Positions 55,452-64,000 of a stretch of 64,000 nucleotides of DNA are shown in pieces; the stretch's first letter is position 1, and each line of letters starts with the position of its first letter. The stretch is taken from positions 62,001-126,000 of the forward strand of contig NZ_JAHCAS010000002.1 in NCBI RefSeq assembly GCF_019634775.1. Direction: 5' to 3'. A model generated the notes under the pieces. That model ran no database searches. It was not told the origin of the DNA and saw only the letters and a program-made list of their open reading frames with translations. Source of the stretch: Dokdonella sp. Lineage in GTDB: Bacteria; Pseudomonadota; Gammaproteobacteria; Xanthomonadales; Rhodanobacteraceae. Position numbers and translations under genes: made by a program.

Positions 55452-56780
55452 TCACGGCGCGCGCACGTGCAGGCGCATGCCGAGGCGCAGCGTGGTGCTC
55501 GCGCGCAACCGGTTCCAGCCGAGCAGATCGGCCAGGCGCACGCCGTAGCGGTGCGCGATTGCCGAAAGAGTGTCGCCGGGACGGACGATATGCAGCGCGT
55601 CCGTCCCGGTCTGTGCGTCGGCGTATGGTGACGGCGCGGGTGGCCCAGGTACCAGCATCTCGCTGTTGGCGGCGATGCGCGTGTCTTCGGCAAGGCCATT
55701 CGCACGGGCCAGCGCCTGCGGCGCAAGGCCGGCCGCACTGGCCAGTTCATCGAGGTCCGTCGTGCGCTTCGGAGCATGGACCTGCCAGTGCAGGGCCAGC
55801 AGTTCGGGGTGCTCTGACCTTGCTTGGACGAAGCGCGCCACATGCGTCGCCGGCAGCAGGATCCGCGGTGGCGCCCCGGCGGCGCTGCGCCGCTGGCGGT
55901 GCGCGGCGTTGTAGCGCAGCACGATCTCCTCGGGCAGGCCGGCGAACGCGGCGGCGACGCGCAGATCGAACGGGCCGTCGACGGGCTCGGTGATCAGTTG
56001 ATCGTCCGCACCGGGTTCCGGGAGCTCGACACCGAAACGCGCGGGGTCGGCGATGATGCAGGCCAACGCGAGCATGCGTGCCAGATGCGTGTGGGTGGTC
56101 GGACTGAGGTCGAGGCCAGCCAGCGCCAGTGCGTCGAGAGTGTCGCCCGTGCGTGCGCCGAGCAGGCGCTTGATGCGGTATTCGCCGGCATTGAACGCCA
56201 TGGTCGCCAGTCGCCAGTCGCCAAACTCGCGGTCATGGCGTTCGAGCAGATCGAGTGCGGCGCGTGTGGCGTCGATCGCGTCGAGACGGCCGTCGTAGTC
56301 GCGTGCCACGCGCAATCCGCGTTCACGCGCAGTGCCCGGCATGAGCTGCCACATGCCTGCCGGGCGGTTGCCCTGTGCCGGCAGTGGTTGGTAGTGGCTT
56401 TCGACATAGGGCAGCACGGCAAGCTCGCCGGGCAGGTCGCGCTTCTCGATCTCGACGAGCACCAGCAGCAGGAACGGCAGGGCCGATTTCCAGCTGGCGG
56501 TGAAGTGCTTCGGCGAACGCGTGTAGCGCTGCGCCTCGCGCAGCACCGCTTCGCTGTAGTCGCAGCCGGGCAGGGCGAAGCGCGTGCGCAGGCGCGCCCA
56601 CGGCGACGCATCGACCACGACCGCCGACACCTCGGGCACGGCCTGTATCGAAGTCGCCGTGGCGGGCGCCGGTGCGGTCGGTGGTGGCGCGGGCGCCGGT
56701 GCGCGCGGCACGCTCGCGCAGGCACCAAGCAGGAGCAGCGCTGCGGCGAGCGCGGTGGCGCGCAACACGGCGCCGTTCAT
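55452..56780 (-). CDS. Membrane-bound lytic transglycosylase with LysM domain (MltD type)
   Basis: The lipoprotein signal ends in LLLLGAC (cysteine near residue 19). The transglycosylase domain has its catalytic glutamate in LPYVESHYQP near residue 126, with AGMWQLMPGTAR and MAFNAGEYRIKRLL after it. One LysM domain closes the protein (HIVRPGDTLSAIAHRYGV). E. coli MltD has two or more LysM repeats, so this is a shorter form of 442 residues. It overlaps gloB by four bases, the common gloB-mltD pair. Confidence 0.9.
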   Translation of the reverse strand: MNGAVLRATALAAALLLLGACASVPRAPAPAPPPTAPAPATATSIQAVPEVSAVVVDASPWARLRTRFALPGCDYSEAVLREAQRYTRSPKHFTASWKSALPFLLLVLVEIEKRDLPGELAVLPYVESHYQPLPAQGNRPAGMWQLMPGTARERGLRVARDYDGRLDAIDATRAALDLLERHDREFGDWRLATMAFNAGEYRIKRLLGARTGDTLDALALAGLDLSPTTHTHLARMLALACIIADPARFGVELPEPGADDQLITEPVDGPFDLRVAAAFAGLPEEIVLRYNAAHRQRRSAAGAPPRILLPATHVARFVQARSEHPELLALHWQVHAPKRTTDLDELASAAGLAPQALARANGLAEDTRIAANSEMLVPGPPAPSPYADAQTGTDALHIVRPGDTLSAIAHRYGVRLADLLGWNRLRASTTLRLGMRLHVRAP

Positions 56781-57556
56781 GTGCGGAACTCGTCCTTGAG
56801 GCGGCGCAGGGTGGCGAAGCGCGCGACGCGGTTTGCATCCGCCGGAAGGTGTGCGGCGACGGCTGCGACGAGTTCGGGCGCATCGACACGCAGGAACGGA
56901 TTGCAGGCACGCTCGTCGGCGAGCAGCGAGGGCAGGCTGGGTTTGCCGCTTGCGATCGCCGCGCGCGCCTCGGCTGCGCGTGCACGCAAGGTGGCGTTGT
57001 GGGGATCGACATGCATGGCGAAGGCGCAATTGGCCAGCGTGTATTCATGGCCGCAGCAAACCTGAGTCGTACCTGGCAGGGCAGCGAGGCGGTCGAGCGC
57101 ATCGAGCATCTGCGCCGGCGTGCCCTCGAACAGTCTGCCGCAGCCGATGCTGAAAAGCGTGTCGCCGCAGAACAGGAGGCCTTCACCGTGGTAGGCGATG
57201 TGGCTGCGCGTATGTCCGTGCACTTCGATGACCTCGAAGCGGCTGGCCGGATGGCGGAACTCGACGCAGTCGCCCGCGCCCACCCGCCGGGTGGCCGTGG
57301 CGATGCGTTCATCGAACGGGGCAATGACCTCGATGTCGTCACCAGCGGCCATCAGTGCGCTGACGCCATCGATGTGGTCGGCATGATGATGGGTCAGCAG
57401 GATCGCACGCAGGCGCAGTCCACGCGCATGCAGGGCCTCGATGACCGGTGCAGCCTCGCCCGGATCGACCACGAGCGCATCGCCGCCAGCATTGGCGAGC
57501 ACCCAGACATAGTTGTCGCGCAGCGCGCGCACGGGAAACAGGCGATGGCCGGTCAT
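56777..57556 (-). CDS. gloB: Hydroxyacylglutathione hydrolase (glyoxalase II)
   Basis: This enzyme hydrolyses S-lactoylglutathione in methylglyoxal detoxification. The metallo-beta-lactamase motif THHHADH lies at residues 55-61, with GHTRSHIAY near 113 and LFCGDTLFSIGCGRLFEG near 128. It has 259 residues. It is divergent from the methyltransferase-rnhA-dnaQ set, the usual arrangement, but a complete MITE-like element now lies between them. Confidence 0.95.
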   Translation of the reverse strand: MTGHRLFPVRALRDNYVWVLANAGGDALVVDPGEAAPVIEALHARGLRLRAILLTHHHADHIDGVSALMAAGDDIEVIAPFDERIATATRRVGAGDCVEFRHPASRFEVIEVHGHTRSHIAYHGEGLLFCGDTLFSIGCGRLFEGTPAQMLDALDRLAALPGTTQVCCGHEYTLANCAFAMHVDPHNATLRARAAEARAAIASGKPSLPSLLADERACNPFLRVDAPELVAAVAAHLPADANRVARFATLRRLKDEFRT

Positions 57557-57596
57557 GCGGCCAAACTATAACGAGCTCAGCGCGCGCCTGCGTTAA

Positions 57597-57880
57597 GGAT
57601 GTTCTGATCAATCCCGCAATGGCGTCATGACATCCGCAAGGTTCGCAGCGGGGTGGGCGTGGCTAAGTGCAGGCTGGCCGCCTGGGCGAGCCGCGCATGC
57701 CGCCCTGCGGGCCTTGCGGATGTCACCCCCTCATTGGGAATCGAAAGGCTGGGGCCGTCCTGTGCGGGCGCAGCTCGGCGTTGCGCCGGCTCGACAGACG
57801 ACCAGTCTGCCTTCGCCGTCGCGCCTTGATCTGCGTCCGCACAGGACGGTGACGCCGTTGTGGGATTGATCAGAACATCC
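57597..57880. mobile_element. MITE-like element, complete copy with 31-bp inverted ends (copy A)
   Basis: The 284-bp element starts GGATGTTCTGATCAATCCCG and ends with the complement of GGATGTTCTGATCAATCCCA. The match continues through CAATGGCGTCA, giving 29 of 31 positions by my count. TTAA stands directly outside both ends (57593-57596 and 57881-57884), a likely 4-bp target duplication. Inside are two more inverted pairs: ATCCGCAAGG/CCTTGCGGAT and CCGTCCTGTGCGGGCGCAG with its complement near 57835. No transposase is encoded. It fills most of the gap between gloB and the methyltransferase. Confidence 0.85.
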
Positions 57881-57923
57881 TTAAACTCGCGTTCCGATCC
57901 GGCCTCCGACCGTCCCCCGATCA

Positions 57924-58622
57924 GTGCAACCTGCTTCGACTCCCTTGTTTTCGCTGCCGCCGATGCGCCGCCTCCTCGACGAAGAATGGGGGCGGGTTGA
58001 GCACGAGGCGGGCGGGCTTGCGTCGGGGCCGGCCTTGTCGATCACGGCAACGGCCGCTGCGGCACAGGCGCGTCTGCACGGTCGTCCTGGTTCGGTTTGC
58101 CTGCATGTCGAAGGTGCAGCGCTCGCTGGTGATGTGCGCTGCGAGACCGATGTACTGCCGTGGGCAGCAGCGAGTTTCGACTTGATCGTCGTACGCCATG
58201 CGACCGACCTGCTCGCCGATCGCGGCCTCGAATGTGAACTCGCGCGCCTGCTCGCGCCCGGCGGGACGTTGCTGCTGTTTGGCCTCAATCCGCTGAGTCC
58301 GTGGCGGTTGTGGTGGTCGCGGCGGGCAGGCGCTTGCGAACCACGGCTGCGCTGCCTTGCTCCGACGCGCATGCGCGAACGCCTTGCTGGGTTCGGCCTC
58401 GACGTCACCCGGCCGTGCTGGCTCGGTGGCGCCTGGCCCAGCGCGCCGGCATCGCACGTGATGCAGGCCGATGACGGCGCGCGCTGGCACGGTGTCTGGA
58501 TGTTGCGCGCCGACAAGCGTGCTGCGGCAGTGCGTCCGCTGCCGTTGCGCCACGCACTCGGTGCGACCGGACGGGTCGCCCCGGCGCTGGCACCGCGGGT
58601 CAGTTTGCGCGAGTGCGCATGA
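57924..58622 (+). CDS. SAM-dependent methyltransferase (class I type)
   Basis: The 232-residue protein resembles the methyltransferase commonly found between gloB and rnhA in gammaproteobacteria. Visible are [15 protein letters not shown] near residue 78 and the post-motif [15 protein letters not shown] near 110. The N-terminal SAM glycine motif is not clear. The substrate is unknown. I used the GTG at 57924; an ATG at 57963 is an alternative. It overlaps rnhA by four bases. Confidence 0.82.
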   Translation: MQPASTPLFSLPPMRRLLDEEWGRVEHEAGGLASGPALSITATAAAAQARLHGRPGSVCLHVEGAALAGDVRCETDVLPWAAASFDLIVVRHATDLLADRGLECELARLLAPGGTLLLFGLNPLSPWRLWWSRRAGACEPRLRCLAPTRMRERLAGFGLDVTRPCWLGGAWPSAPASHVMQADDGARWHGVWMLRADKRAAAVRPLPLRHALGATGRVAPALAPRVSLRECA

Positions 58623-59068
58623 GCGAGGTAGAGGTCATCACCGACGGCGCTTGCCTGGGCAACCCAGGGCCGGGTGGCTGGGCCGTGCTGCTGCGCCACG
58701 GTACGACCGAGCGCGAGCTCTGCGGGGCCGAGGCGCACACGACCAACAACCGCATGGAGCTGATGGCGGCGATCGCCGGGCTGGAGGCATTGCGCCGGCC
58801 ATGCAGCGTGAAGCTGACCACCGATTCGCAGTACCTCATGCGCGGTGTCGAGGAATGGATGCCGCGCTGGATCGCCAAGGGCTGGCGCACGGCTGGAGGT
58901 GATCCGGTCAAGAACCGCGACCTGTGGGAACGGCTGGCCGCCGCGCTCGGGCCGCATCGTGTGCGCTGGGCCTGGGTGCGTGGCCACGCCGGCCACGCCG
59001 ACAACGAACGCGTCGACCGCCTTGCCCGTACGGCGGCCGAGCGTGTGCGTGATGAAGGACAGACATGA
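58619..59068 (+). CDS. rnhA: Ribonuclease HI
   Basis: This enzyme cuts RNA in RNA-DNA hybrids, clearing primers and R-loops. The four acidic residues are visible: [14 protein letters not shown] (Asp near 9), [10 protein letters not shown] (Glu near 47), TTDSQYL (Asp near 70) and [11 protein letters not shown] (Asp near 130). It has 149 residues. It overlaps both the methyltransferase and dnaQ by four bases. Confidence 0.96.
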   Translation: MSEVEVITDGACLGNPGPGGWAVLLRHGTTERELCGAEAHTTNNRMELMAAIAGLEALRRPCSVKLTTDSQYLMRGVEEWMPRWIAKGWRTAGGDPVKNRDLWERLAAALGPHRVRWAWVRGHAGHADNERVDRLARTAAERVRDEGQT

Positions 59069-59760
59069 AGCAGATCGTGCTCGACACTGAAACCACCGGC
59101 CTCGAGGTCGGCAAGGGCCATCGCGTCATCGAGATCGGCTGCGTGGAACTGCTGGAGCGCCGGCCCAGCGGACGCACCTTCCATTGCTATCTCAACCCCG
59201 AGCGCGAGGTCGACGAGGGGGCGCGCCAGGTGCATGGCATCGGTGATGCGTTCCTTGCTGACAAGCCGCGCTTTCGTGACGTCGCCGCCGATTTCCTCGC
59301 CTTCATCGCCGGTGCCGAGCTGATTGCGCACAATGCGATGTTCGACATCGCCTTCCTCGACAACGAGCTGACCCTGTTCGATCCGGCCCTGCCGCTGCTG
59401 CGTGGCACCGCGCGCATCCTCGACACCTTGCAACTGGCGCGCGAGAAGTACCCGGGCCAGCAGAACAACCTCAATGCCCTGTGCCGACGCCTCGGCATCG
59501 ACGTGCGCCACCGCGAATTGCACGGCGCCCTGGTCGATGCCTGGTTGCTGGCCGACGTCTACCTGGCGATGACGGCCGGGCAGGGCGACCTCGGTTTTGC
59601 CGTCGAAGTGGCGGAAAGGCCGCATGCCGCGCCCGATGCCGCCAGTCTGGAGCGTCGCGCCCTGCGCGTGGTCCGTGCCGATGCCGGGGAACTGGCCAAC
59701 CATGCCCGTCGCATCGAGGCCATCGACGCCGCATCGCGCGGCGCCTGCCTGTGGAAATGA
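59065..59760 (+). CDS. dnaQ: DNA polymerase III epsilon subunit (proofreading exonuclease)
   Basis: This is a 3'-5' exonuclease of the DEDD family. ExoI reads LDTETTGLE at residues 6-14 and Exo[19 protein letters not shown] near 90. ExoIII has the histidine in [14 protein letters not shown] near 155. It has 231 residues, with a C-terminal region expected to bind the polymerase subunit. The rnhA-dnaQ order is conserved. Confidence 0.95.
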   Translation: MKQIVLDTETTGLEVGKGHRVIEIGCVELLERRPSGRTFHCYLNPEREVDEGARQVHGIGDAFLADKPRFRDVAADFLAFIAGAELIAHNAMFDIAFLDNELTLFDPALPLLRGTARILDTLQLAREKYPGQQNNLNALCRRLGIDVRHRELHGALVDAWLLADVYLAMTAGQGDLGFAVEVAERPHAAPDAASLERRALRVVRADAGELANHARRIEAIDAASRGACLWK

Positions 59761-59846
59761 GCAACCGCGCCGAACTGGTGCATAATCGGCCGCGGGGAGT
59801 GACAGCCCGAACGTGAATCCGGTTGGATAGCTACGGGGAGTGGGCC

Positions 59847-61169
59847 ATGAAGCGTTTCGGACTTGCCTTGCTGGCAGTAGTGCTGCTGGGGATGGGAACC
59901 GCAGCTGATGCCGCTGCGTCGGCCGTTGCCGCAATCGAGGCACATCGCCACCTCGGCGTCGCCAGTTGCGCGAACAGCGTCTGCCACGGTGCCTCGCAAC
60001 CGTTCCGCGATTCCAACGTGCAACAGAACGAGTTCGCCATCTGGCAGGAATTCGATCCGCATGCGCGTGCGTACCAGACCTTGACCAACAAGGCCTCGCA
60101 GGACATCGCGCGCAAGCTCGGCATCGGCGATCCGACCCAGGCCAAGGTCTGCCTCGACTGCCATGCCGATTCGATCGCCGCCGACAAGCGCGGTGAACGC
60201 TTCCAGATCAGCGATGGCGTGGGCTGCGAGTCCTGCCATGGAGGTGCCGAGCTCTGGCTCAACGCGCATGCGGACAAGGATGTTGCCCACGCCGACAACC
60301 TCGCCAAGGGCATGTATCCGACCGATCGCCCGGTCGAGCGGGCGCAGTTGTGCCTGTCGTGCCACATGGGCACGAAGGACCGCATGATCACCCACCGCAT
60401 CATGGGTGCCGGCCACCCGCGCCTGTCGTTCGAACTCGACACCTTCACCTGGTTGCACCCGCACTACAAAATCGGTGAGGCCTGGAACCGGCGCAAGGGC
60501 GAGTGGAATGGCGTGCGCGACTGGGCGGTCGGCCAGGGCGTTGCCGCCGAGAACCTGCTCGACCTTGTCGTCGACGAGCGGGCCGGTTGGCAGGGCATCT
60601 TCCCCGAACTGGTGCTGTTCGACTGCCATGCCTGCCATCGCGTGATGTCGGGCAAGCAGTGGGGGCCGCGCCAGGGCACTGGCCTTGGTCCGGGCGTGGT
60701 GCGCCTCAACGACGCCAATCTCGTGATGTTCCGCCACGTGCTCGCGCCGGTCGATGCGGACGCGGCGAAGAGCCTGCTCGAACAGACGCGCGCCCTGCAC
60801 AAGGCGACCACCCAGAGTCGTGAAGCGACCTTCACCGCCGCGCGCCGCCTGCGCGCCACGGTCGACGGCCTGCTGGCCAAGGTCGCCGCGTTCAACTACG
60901 GGCCGGAAAACCTCGACGCGATCCTCGCCAGCATCGAAGCCGATGCCAAGCGCGGCGAGTACCGCGATTACGCCTCGGCTGAGCAGGTCGCCATGGCCGC
61001 ACAGTCGGTCGTGGTCGCCTTCGAGAACGACGGCAAGGTCGACGCCGACCGGGCCGCCGTGCTGCGTGCGCGTCTCGACGCGCTCTACGAGACGATCAAG
61101 AACGAGGACGCCTGGTCGCAGCAGCGCTTCAACACCGCGCTGTCGGCCCTGCGCGCCGCGGCGCCATAG
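59847..61169 (+). CDS. Periplasmic multiheme c-type cytochrome
   Basis: A signal peptide (residues 1-25, cleavage after ADA-type sequence) precedes a 415-residue mature protein. Four CXXCH haem sites are seen at about residues 102, 127, 169 and 259. The first candidate site, CANSVCH at 41-47, has four residues between the cysteines, a rarer spacing. Histidines elsewhere could serve as second ligands. It resembles the cytochrome c-554 fold family. The partner and electron donor are not evident, as the neighbours are unrelated. GGGGAG before the ATG at 59847 is a good ribosome site. Confidence 0.82.
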   Translation: MKRFGLALLAVVLLGMGTAADAAASAVAAIEAHRHLGVASCANSVCHGASQPFRDSNVQQNEFAIWQEFDPHARAYQTLTNKASQDIARKLGIGDPTQAKVCLDCHADSIAADKRGERFQISDGVGCESCHGGAELWLNAHADKDVAHADNLAKGMYPTDRPVERAQLCLSCHMGTKDRMITHRIMGAGHPRLSFELDTFTWLHPHYKIGEAWNRRKGEWNGVRDWAVGQGVAAENLLDLVVDERAGWQGIFPELVLFDCHACHRVMSGKQWGPRQGTGLGPGVVRLNDANLVMFRHVLAPVDADAAKSLLEQTRALHKATTQSREATFTAARRLRATVDGLLAKVAAFNYGPENLDAILASIEADAKRGEYRDYASAEQVAMAAQSVVVAFENDGKVDADRAAVLRARLDALYETIKNEDAWSQQRFNTALSALRAAAP

Positions 61170-61171
61170 GC

Positions 61172-61213
61172 CTCCGCGCCGAAGGTCATCGCCCGTAAAC
61201 GGGCCCCTACAAC
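61172..61213. repeat. Dispersed palindromic repeat, GGAGCCCC type (fragment)
   Basis: AAGGTCATCGCCCGTAAACGGGCCCCTAC resembles the arm of the repeats at 4784 and 62695 with changed bases. It lies between the convergent cytochrome and Nudix genes. Confidence 0.45.
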
Positions 61214-61695
61214 CGCGTGTGGCTCCACGACACCATGCGTCCATCGCGGTACGGCATGACCCCGTGGAATGGGCGCGGGTCGGTATCGAAGACCAGCGGC
61301 AGGAAATGGCGGTCACCTTCCCACAGGGGCAGGTCGAGGATGGAGGACACCGGCTTCCATTCGAGCGTCCCCTCGGCGTTGGCCGGCGGCGGCGTGCCGT
61401 CGTAACGCGTGACGAGGAACACGAAGCCGAACCAGTCCTCGCCCTGCTTGCCGAAGCCGGGCCAGTTGATCGTGCCGCGCAGGTGCAGGTCGAGGCATTC
61501 GATCATCGCTTCCTCGCGGATCTCACGGCGCATGCACTCGACCACGTCCTCGCCGGGCTCCATCTTGCCACCGAGTCCGTTGTACTTGCCGAGGTGCTGA
61601 TCGTCGGCACGTGCGTTGCGGTGGACCAGCAGGACATCGGATCGATCGGGTGAGAGCACGTACCCGAGCGTGGCGAGGATCGGCGTGTAGGGCAT
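61207..61695 (-). CDS. Nudix hydrolase (MutT/8-oxo-dGTPase type)
   Basis: The Nudix box is complete in spacing: G43-x5-E49-x7-R57-E58, continuing IREEAMI (the usual glycine is methionine). Such enzymes cleave nucleoside diphosphates linked to other groups, often oxidised nucleotides. The 162-residue length and the start MPYTPILATLGYVL resemble MTH1-like 8-oxo-dGTP hydrolases. The exact substrate is uncertain. Confidence 0.85.
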   Translation of the reverse strand: MPYTPILATLGYVLSPDRSDVLLVHRNARADDQHLGKYNGLGGKMEPGEDVVECMRREIREEAMIECLDLHLRGTINWPGFGKQGEDWFGFVFLVTRYDGTPPPANAEGTLEWKPVSSILDLPLWEGDRHFLPLVFDTDPRPFHGVMPYRDGRMVSWSHTRL

Positions 61696-61807
61696 TGGTG
61701 CAGATGGTGACGAACGATGGCGCATTCTCGCAGATCGGGCGTGCTCGCGACGTCACGCACCGTCGCGACATCGCCGATAATGCGCGACCCCAATCCGTGC
61801 CCTGGTC

Positions 61808-62677
61808 ATGCCCACTTCCCGTACCCGCGCGACGATCGGCGGGATCGTCGCCATCCTGCTGTGGTCTTCGCTCGCCGTGTTCACGCTCGGCACGGCCAGC
61901 CTGCCGCCATTCCAGGTGCTTGCCATCGTGTTCCTCGTCGGTGGCATCAGCGGCCTTGCCGGCAATGCCGTGGATGGCAGCGGGTTGCGCGCGCTGCGCC
62001 AGCCATGGCCAGGGTTCCTGCTCTCGGCCGTCGGCCTGTTCGGTTACCACGCGCTGTACTTCATCGCCTTTCGCCATGCGCCGGCGATCGAGGCGAACCT
62101 GGTCAACTATCTGTGGCCTCTGCTCATCGTCGTGTTCGCCGCATTCGTGCCCGGCGTCGGCCTGCGCGTCGGCCAGCTCGTCGGCACGCTCGTGGCACTC
62201 GCCGGGGTCGTCGTCATGCTCACCCGTGGGCGCGCGCTCGAGATGGATCCGGCACATGTCCGGGGCTATGCCGCTGCAGCGATGGCTGCGCTGACCTGGG
62301 CCGCGTACTCGGTGTCGAACCGCCGCTTCGCCGAGGTGCCGAGTGCAGCGATCGCAGGCCCGTGCCTCGTCGTCAGCATGCTCGCGGCAATCGTGCATCT
62401 GGCCAGTGAGCGCACTGTGGCGCCAGGCGCGCTGCAGTGGGTTGTGCTCGTGCTGATGGGCATCGGCCCGACCGGCATTGCCTTTCGTCTGTGGGATGGG
62501 GGCACCAAGCGCGGCGACCTCGCCTTGCTCGGCACGCTGTCGTACGCCGCCCCCGTGCTTTCGACCGGCTTCCTGCTCGCCAGTGGTCGTGTCGATGCAC
62601 ATCCGACCCAGGCGATTGCGCTGGCCCTGCTGCTGCTCGGTGCCTGGATCAGCGTGCGTGCATCGCGGGCGAGGTAG
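61808..62677 (+). CDS. EamA/DMT-family exporter
   Basis: The 289-residue protein has about ten membrane helices in two EamA repeats. YLWPLLIVVFAAF in the first and GPTGIAFRLWDGGTKRGD in the second resemble YddG-type aromatic amino-acid exporters. The substrate is inferred only from this likeness. Confidence 0.85.
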   Translation: MPTSRTRATIGGIVAILLWSSLAVFTLGTASLPPFQVLAIVFLVGGISGLAGNAVDGSGLRALRQPWPGFLLSAVGLFGYHALYFIAFRHAPAIEANLVNYLWPLLIVVFAAFVPGVGLRVGQLVGTLVALAGVVVMLTRGRALEMDPAHVRGYAAAAMAALTWAAYSVSNRRFAEVPSAAIAGPCLVVSMLAAIVHLASERTVAPGALQWVVLVLMGIGPTGIAFRLWDGGTKRGDLALLGTLSYAAPVLSTGFLLASGRVDAHPTQAIALALLLLGAWISVRASRAR

Positions 62678-62694
62678 GGCGGGCGGCGGACCTG

Positions 62695-62758
62695 CCGCAG
62701 GAGCCCCCGCAGGAGCCCCTTCAGGGGCGATGCTCTTTACACATCGCCACACCCGTCG
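62695..62758. repeat. Dispersed palindromic repeat, GGAGCCCC type (copy 3)
   Basis: The stretch CAGGAGCCCCTTCAGGGGCG and the following ATGCTCTTTACACATCGCC match the repeat at 4784 in order and content. A partial doubled arm (GCAGGAGCCCCC) precedes it. It lies between the exporter and the DUF1244 gene. Confidence 0.65.
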
Positions 62759-62805
62759 CCCGTGAACCGGCTACGGAGAATGGCACCGGTATCATGCGTG
62801 CATCC

Positions 62806-63111
62806 TCAACCCTGCGGCGGATGCGCCTTGCGCGTGGCCTCGAACGCGGCGAGTTGCTCCGGAGTCGCCTCGCGCTGGTGACGGGCCTTCCATTGCGCGA
62901 ACGGTTCGCCATAGATTCGCTCGCGCGCGGTGTCCTTGTCGATCACGAGGCCGTGTTCCGCGGCGGCCTCGCGGTACCAGTCTGCCAGGCAGTTGCGGCA
63001 GAAGCCGGCGAGGATCATCAAGTCGATGTTCTGCACATCGCTTCGTCGGTCGAGGTGGGCGAGCAGGCGGCGGAATGCGGCGGCTTCGGCTTCGATGGTC
63101 GGGTCGGACAT
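62806..63111 (-). CDS. DUF1244 family protein
   Basis: The 101-residue protein carries the DUF1244 signature [17 protein letters not shown] near residue 30, with two conserved cysteines. The function is not known. The ATG at 63111 is preferred; the frame is open to 63291 but reads through a repeat fragment there. Confidence 0.85.
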   Translation of the reverse strand: MSDPTIEAEAAAFRRLLAHLDRRSDVQNIDLMILAGFCRNCLADWYREAAAEHGLVIDKDTARERIYGEPFAQWKARHQREATPEQLAAFEATRKAHPPQG

Positions 63112-63177
63112 CCGGGATTCTCCTTGGGGGAAGGTCAGCGAAGCCGGGATGTCCCGGTGGACCCCGTCGTCGAGCGG

Positions 63178-63219
63178 CAAGACGTTGGGGCCATCCGGTG
63201 CAGGATCAATCAGGACACG
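63178..63219. repeat. MITE-family element, deleted remnant (copy G)
   Basis: GTTGGGGCCATCCGGTGCAG is joined directly to GATCAATCAGGACACGCC. Both pieces occur far apart in copy C and the full copy, so the middle seems lost. The match is short and uncertain. Confidence 0.4.
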
Positions 63220-63228
63220 CCGGGTCGT

Positions 63229-63257
63229 TTGAGGGTTGCGCGGCGAGCATGGATAAT
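63229..63257 (+). promoter_or_regulatory. Sigma-70 promoter of folD
   Basis: TTGAGG (63229-63234) and GATAAT (63252-63257) are separated by 17 bases and lie 25 bases before the folD start. The promoter begins just after the repeat remnant. Confidence 0.7.
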
Positions 63258-63281
63258 CCGCGCTTTCCTGCGGGACTCCCG

Positions 63282-64000
63282 ATGAGCGCACGCATCCTCG
63301 ACGGCAAGCGCATCGCCGACGAACTGCTCGATCGCTTGCGCATGCGCGTGGCGGCGCGGGTCGGTGCCGGCAAGGCGCGGCCCGGGCTCGCCGTGATCCT
63401 CGTCGGCGACGAGGCAGCCTCGGCGGTCTATGTGCGCAACAAGCGGCGCGCCTGCCGCCACGTCGGCTTCGAATCCTTCGACTTCGATCTGCCTGCCGCG
63501 ACCACCGATGCCGAACTGACCGCCCTGGTCGAGCGCCTCAATGCCGATCCGCGCGTGCATGGGATCCTGGTGCAACTGCCGCTGCCGGCCCATGTCGATG
63601 CTGGTGCGTTGATCAACCGGATCGATCCACGCAAGGATGTCGACGGCTTCCAGGCCGAGAACGTCGGCCGGCTCGTGCTGCGCCAGCGTGGCCTGCGGCC
63701 GTGCACCTCGAAGGGCGTGATGACACTGCTTGCCAACACCGACCGCCCGGTGCGTGGGCGGCATGCAGTCGTCGTCGGCGTGTCGAACCATGTCGGCCGC
63801 CCCCTCGTGCTCGAACTGCTGCTCGCCGGCTGCACGACCACGGTTTGCCACCGCTTCACCGAAGACCTCGACAACCAGGTCGCGCAAGGCGAGATCGTCG
63901 TGGTCGCCGCCGGCAAGCCGGGCCTGGTCAAGGGCGAATGGATCAAGCCGGGCGCGGTCGTGGTCGATGTCGGCATCAACCGCCTCGACGACGGCCGCCT
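63282..64000 (+). CDS. folD: Methylenetetrahydrofolate dehydrogenase/cyclohydrolase (3' end outside the window)
   Basis: The frame from the ATG at 63282 stays open to the window end (239 codons) and reads as FolD, which interconverts one-carbon forms of tetrahydrofolate using NADP. The catalytic motif YVRNKRRA lies near residue 51. [13 protein letters not shown] is near 95, and the cofactor site [14 protein letters not shown] near 160 has V for the usual R before SN. About 45 residues are missing at the C-terminus. Confidence 0.93.
   Translation, partial: MSARILDGKRIADELLDRLRMRVAARVGAGKARPGLAVILVGDEAASAVYVRNKRRACRHVGFESFDFDLPAATTDAELTALVERLNADPRVHGILVQLPLPAHVDAGALINRIDPRKDVDGFQAENVGRLVLRQRGLRPCTSKGVMTLLANTDRPVRGRHAVVVGVSNHVGRPLVLELLLAGCTTTVCHRFTEDLDNQVAQGEIVVVAAGKPGLVKGEWIKPGAVVVDVGINRLDDGR

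Overview
The window comes from a high-GC gammaproteobacterium of the order Lysobacterales (Xanthomonadales), most like the Rhodanobacteraceae/Dokdonella side of that group. The evidence is gene content and order. There is an arginine cluster with a fused acetylglutamate kinase/synthase. It runs into proBA, as it does in Xanthomonas. The gene strings pyrG-kdsA-eno-ftsB-ispD-ispF-truD, surE-pcm-yqaA-nlpD-rpoS, rlmE-ftsH-folP and tig-clpP-clpX-lon-hupB-tRNA-Val-ppiD are typical of this clade. One secreted protein carries a DGFE tail of the kind I recall from this group. Genus and species cannot be settled from the sequence.

Layout. 1-7.3 kb: arginine and proline biosynthesis (argE, argBA fusion, argC, argH, proB, proA), all on +. 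7.4-9 kb: a PIG-L type deacetylase and tadA. 9-12.6 kb, on -: a cyanophycinase-like protein that has lost its catalytic residues, and a PAS-GGDEF-EAL protein. 12.7-17.2 kb, on -: a leucine-degradation operon (liuC, liuD/mccA, an unknown lipoprotein, liuE/mvaB). 17.5-19.9 kb: feoA-feoB plus a Cys-rich small protein, with a probable Fur site. 20-24.4 kb: hutG, an Fsr-type MFS pump, a truncated TerB-like gene and parE. 24.6-31.5 kb: the pyrG to truD string, interrupted by a small secreted protein. 31.6-34.4 kb: a clade-atypical patch (MFS transporter, small lipoprotein, Smr protein). 34.5-39.4 kb: surE to rpoS, then a Mth938-like protein and yhbY. 39.5-43 kb: rlmE, ftsH, folP. 43-44.7 kb: a damaged patch in which a Sel1 protein runs into a secreted DGFE protein. 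45-45.6 kb: five tRNAs. 45.7-54.4 kb: protein quality control (tig, clpP, clpX, lon, ppiD) with hupB, tRNA-Val and a possible small RNA. 54.6-59.8 kb: fabI, mltD-like, gloB, a methyltransferase, rnhA and dnaQ. 59.8-64 kb: a multiheme cytochrome, a Nudix hydrolase, an EamA exporter, a DUF1244 protein and the start of folD.

Most genes are housekeeping and are packed with 4-base stop/start overlaps, so translation is coupled within operons. The unusual layer lies between the genes. A family of short inverted-repeat elements, which I read as MITEs, occurs about seven times in 64 kb. The best copy has near-identical ends of about 31 bp and a TTAA duplication, consistent with mobilisation by an IS5-type transposase. 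Copies sit at gene ends, one marks a truncated gene, and one lies at the point where the leucine operon seems to have lost its first genes. Other dispersed palindromes, an octamer tandem repeat and a G-quadruplex-capable stretch add to this. No transposase gene, phage, CRISPR array or rRNA gene was seen.
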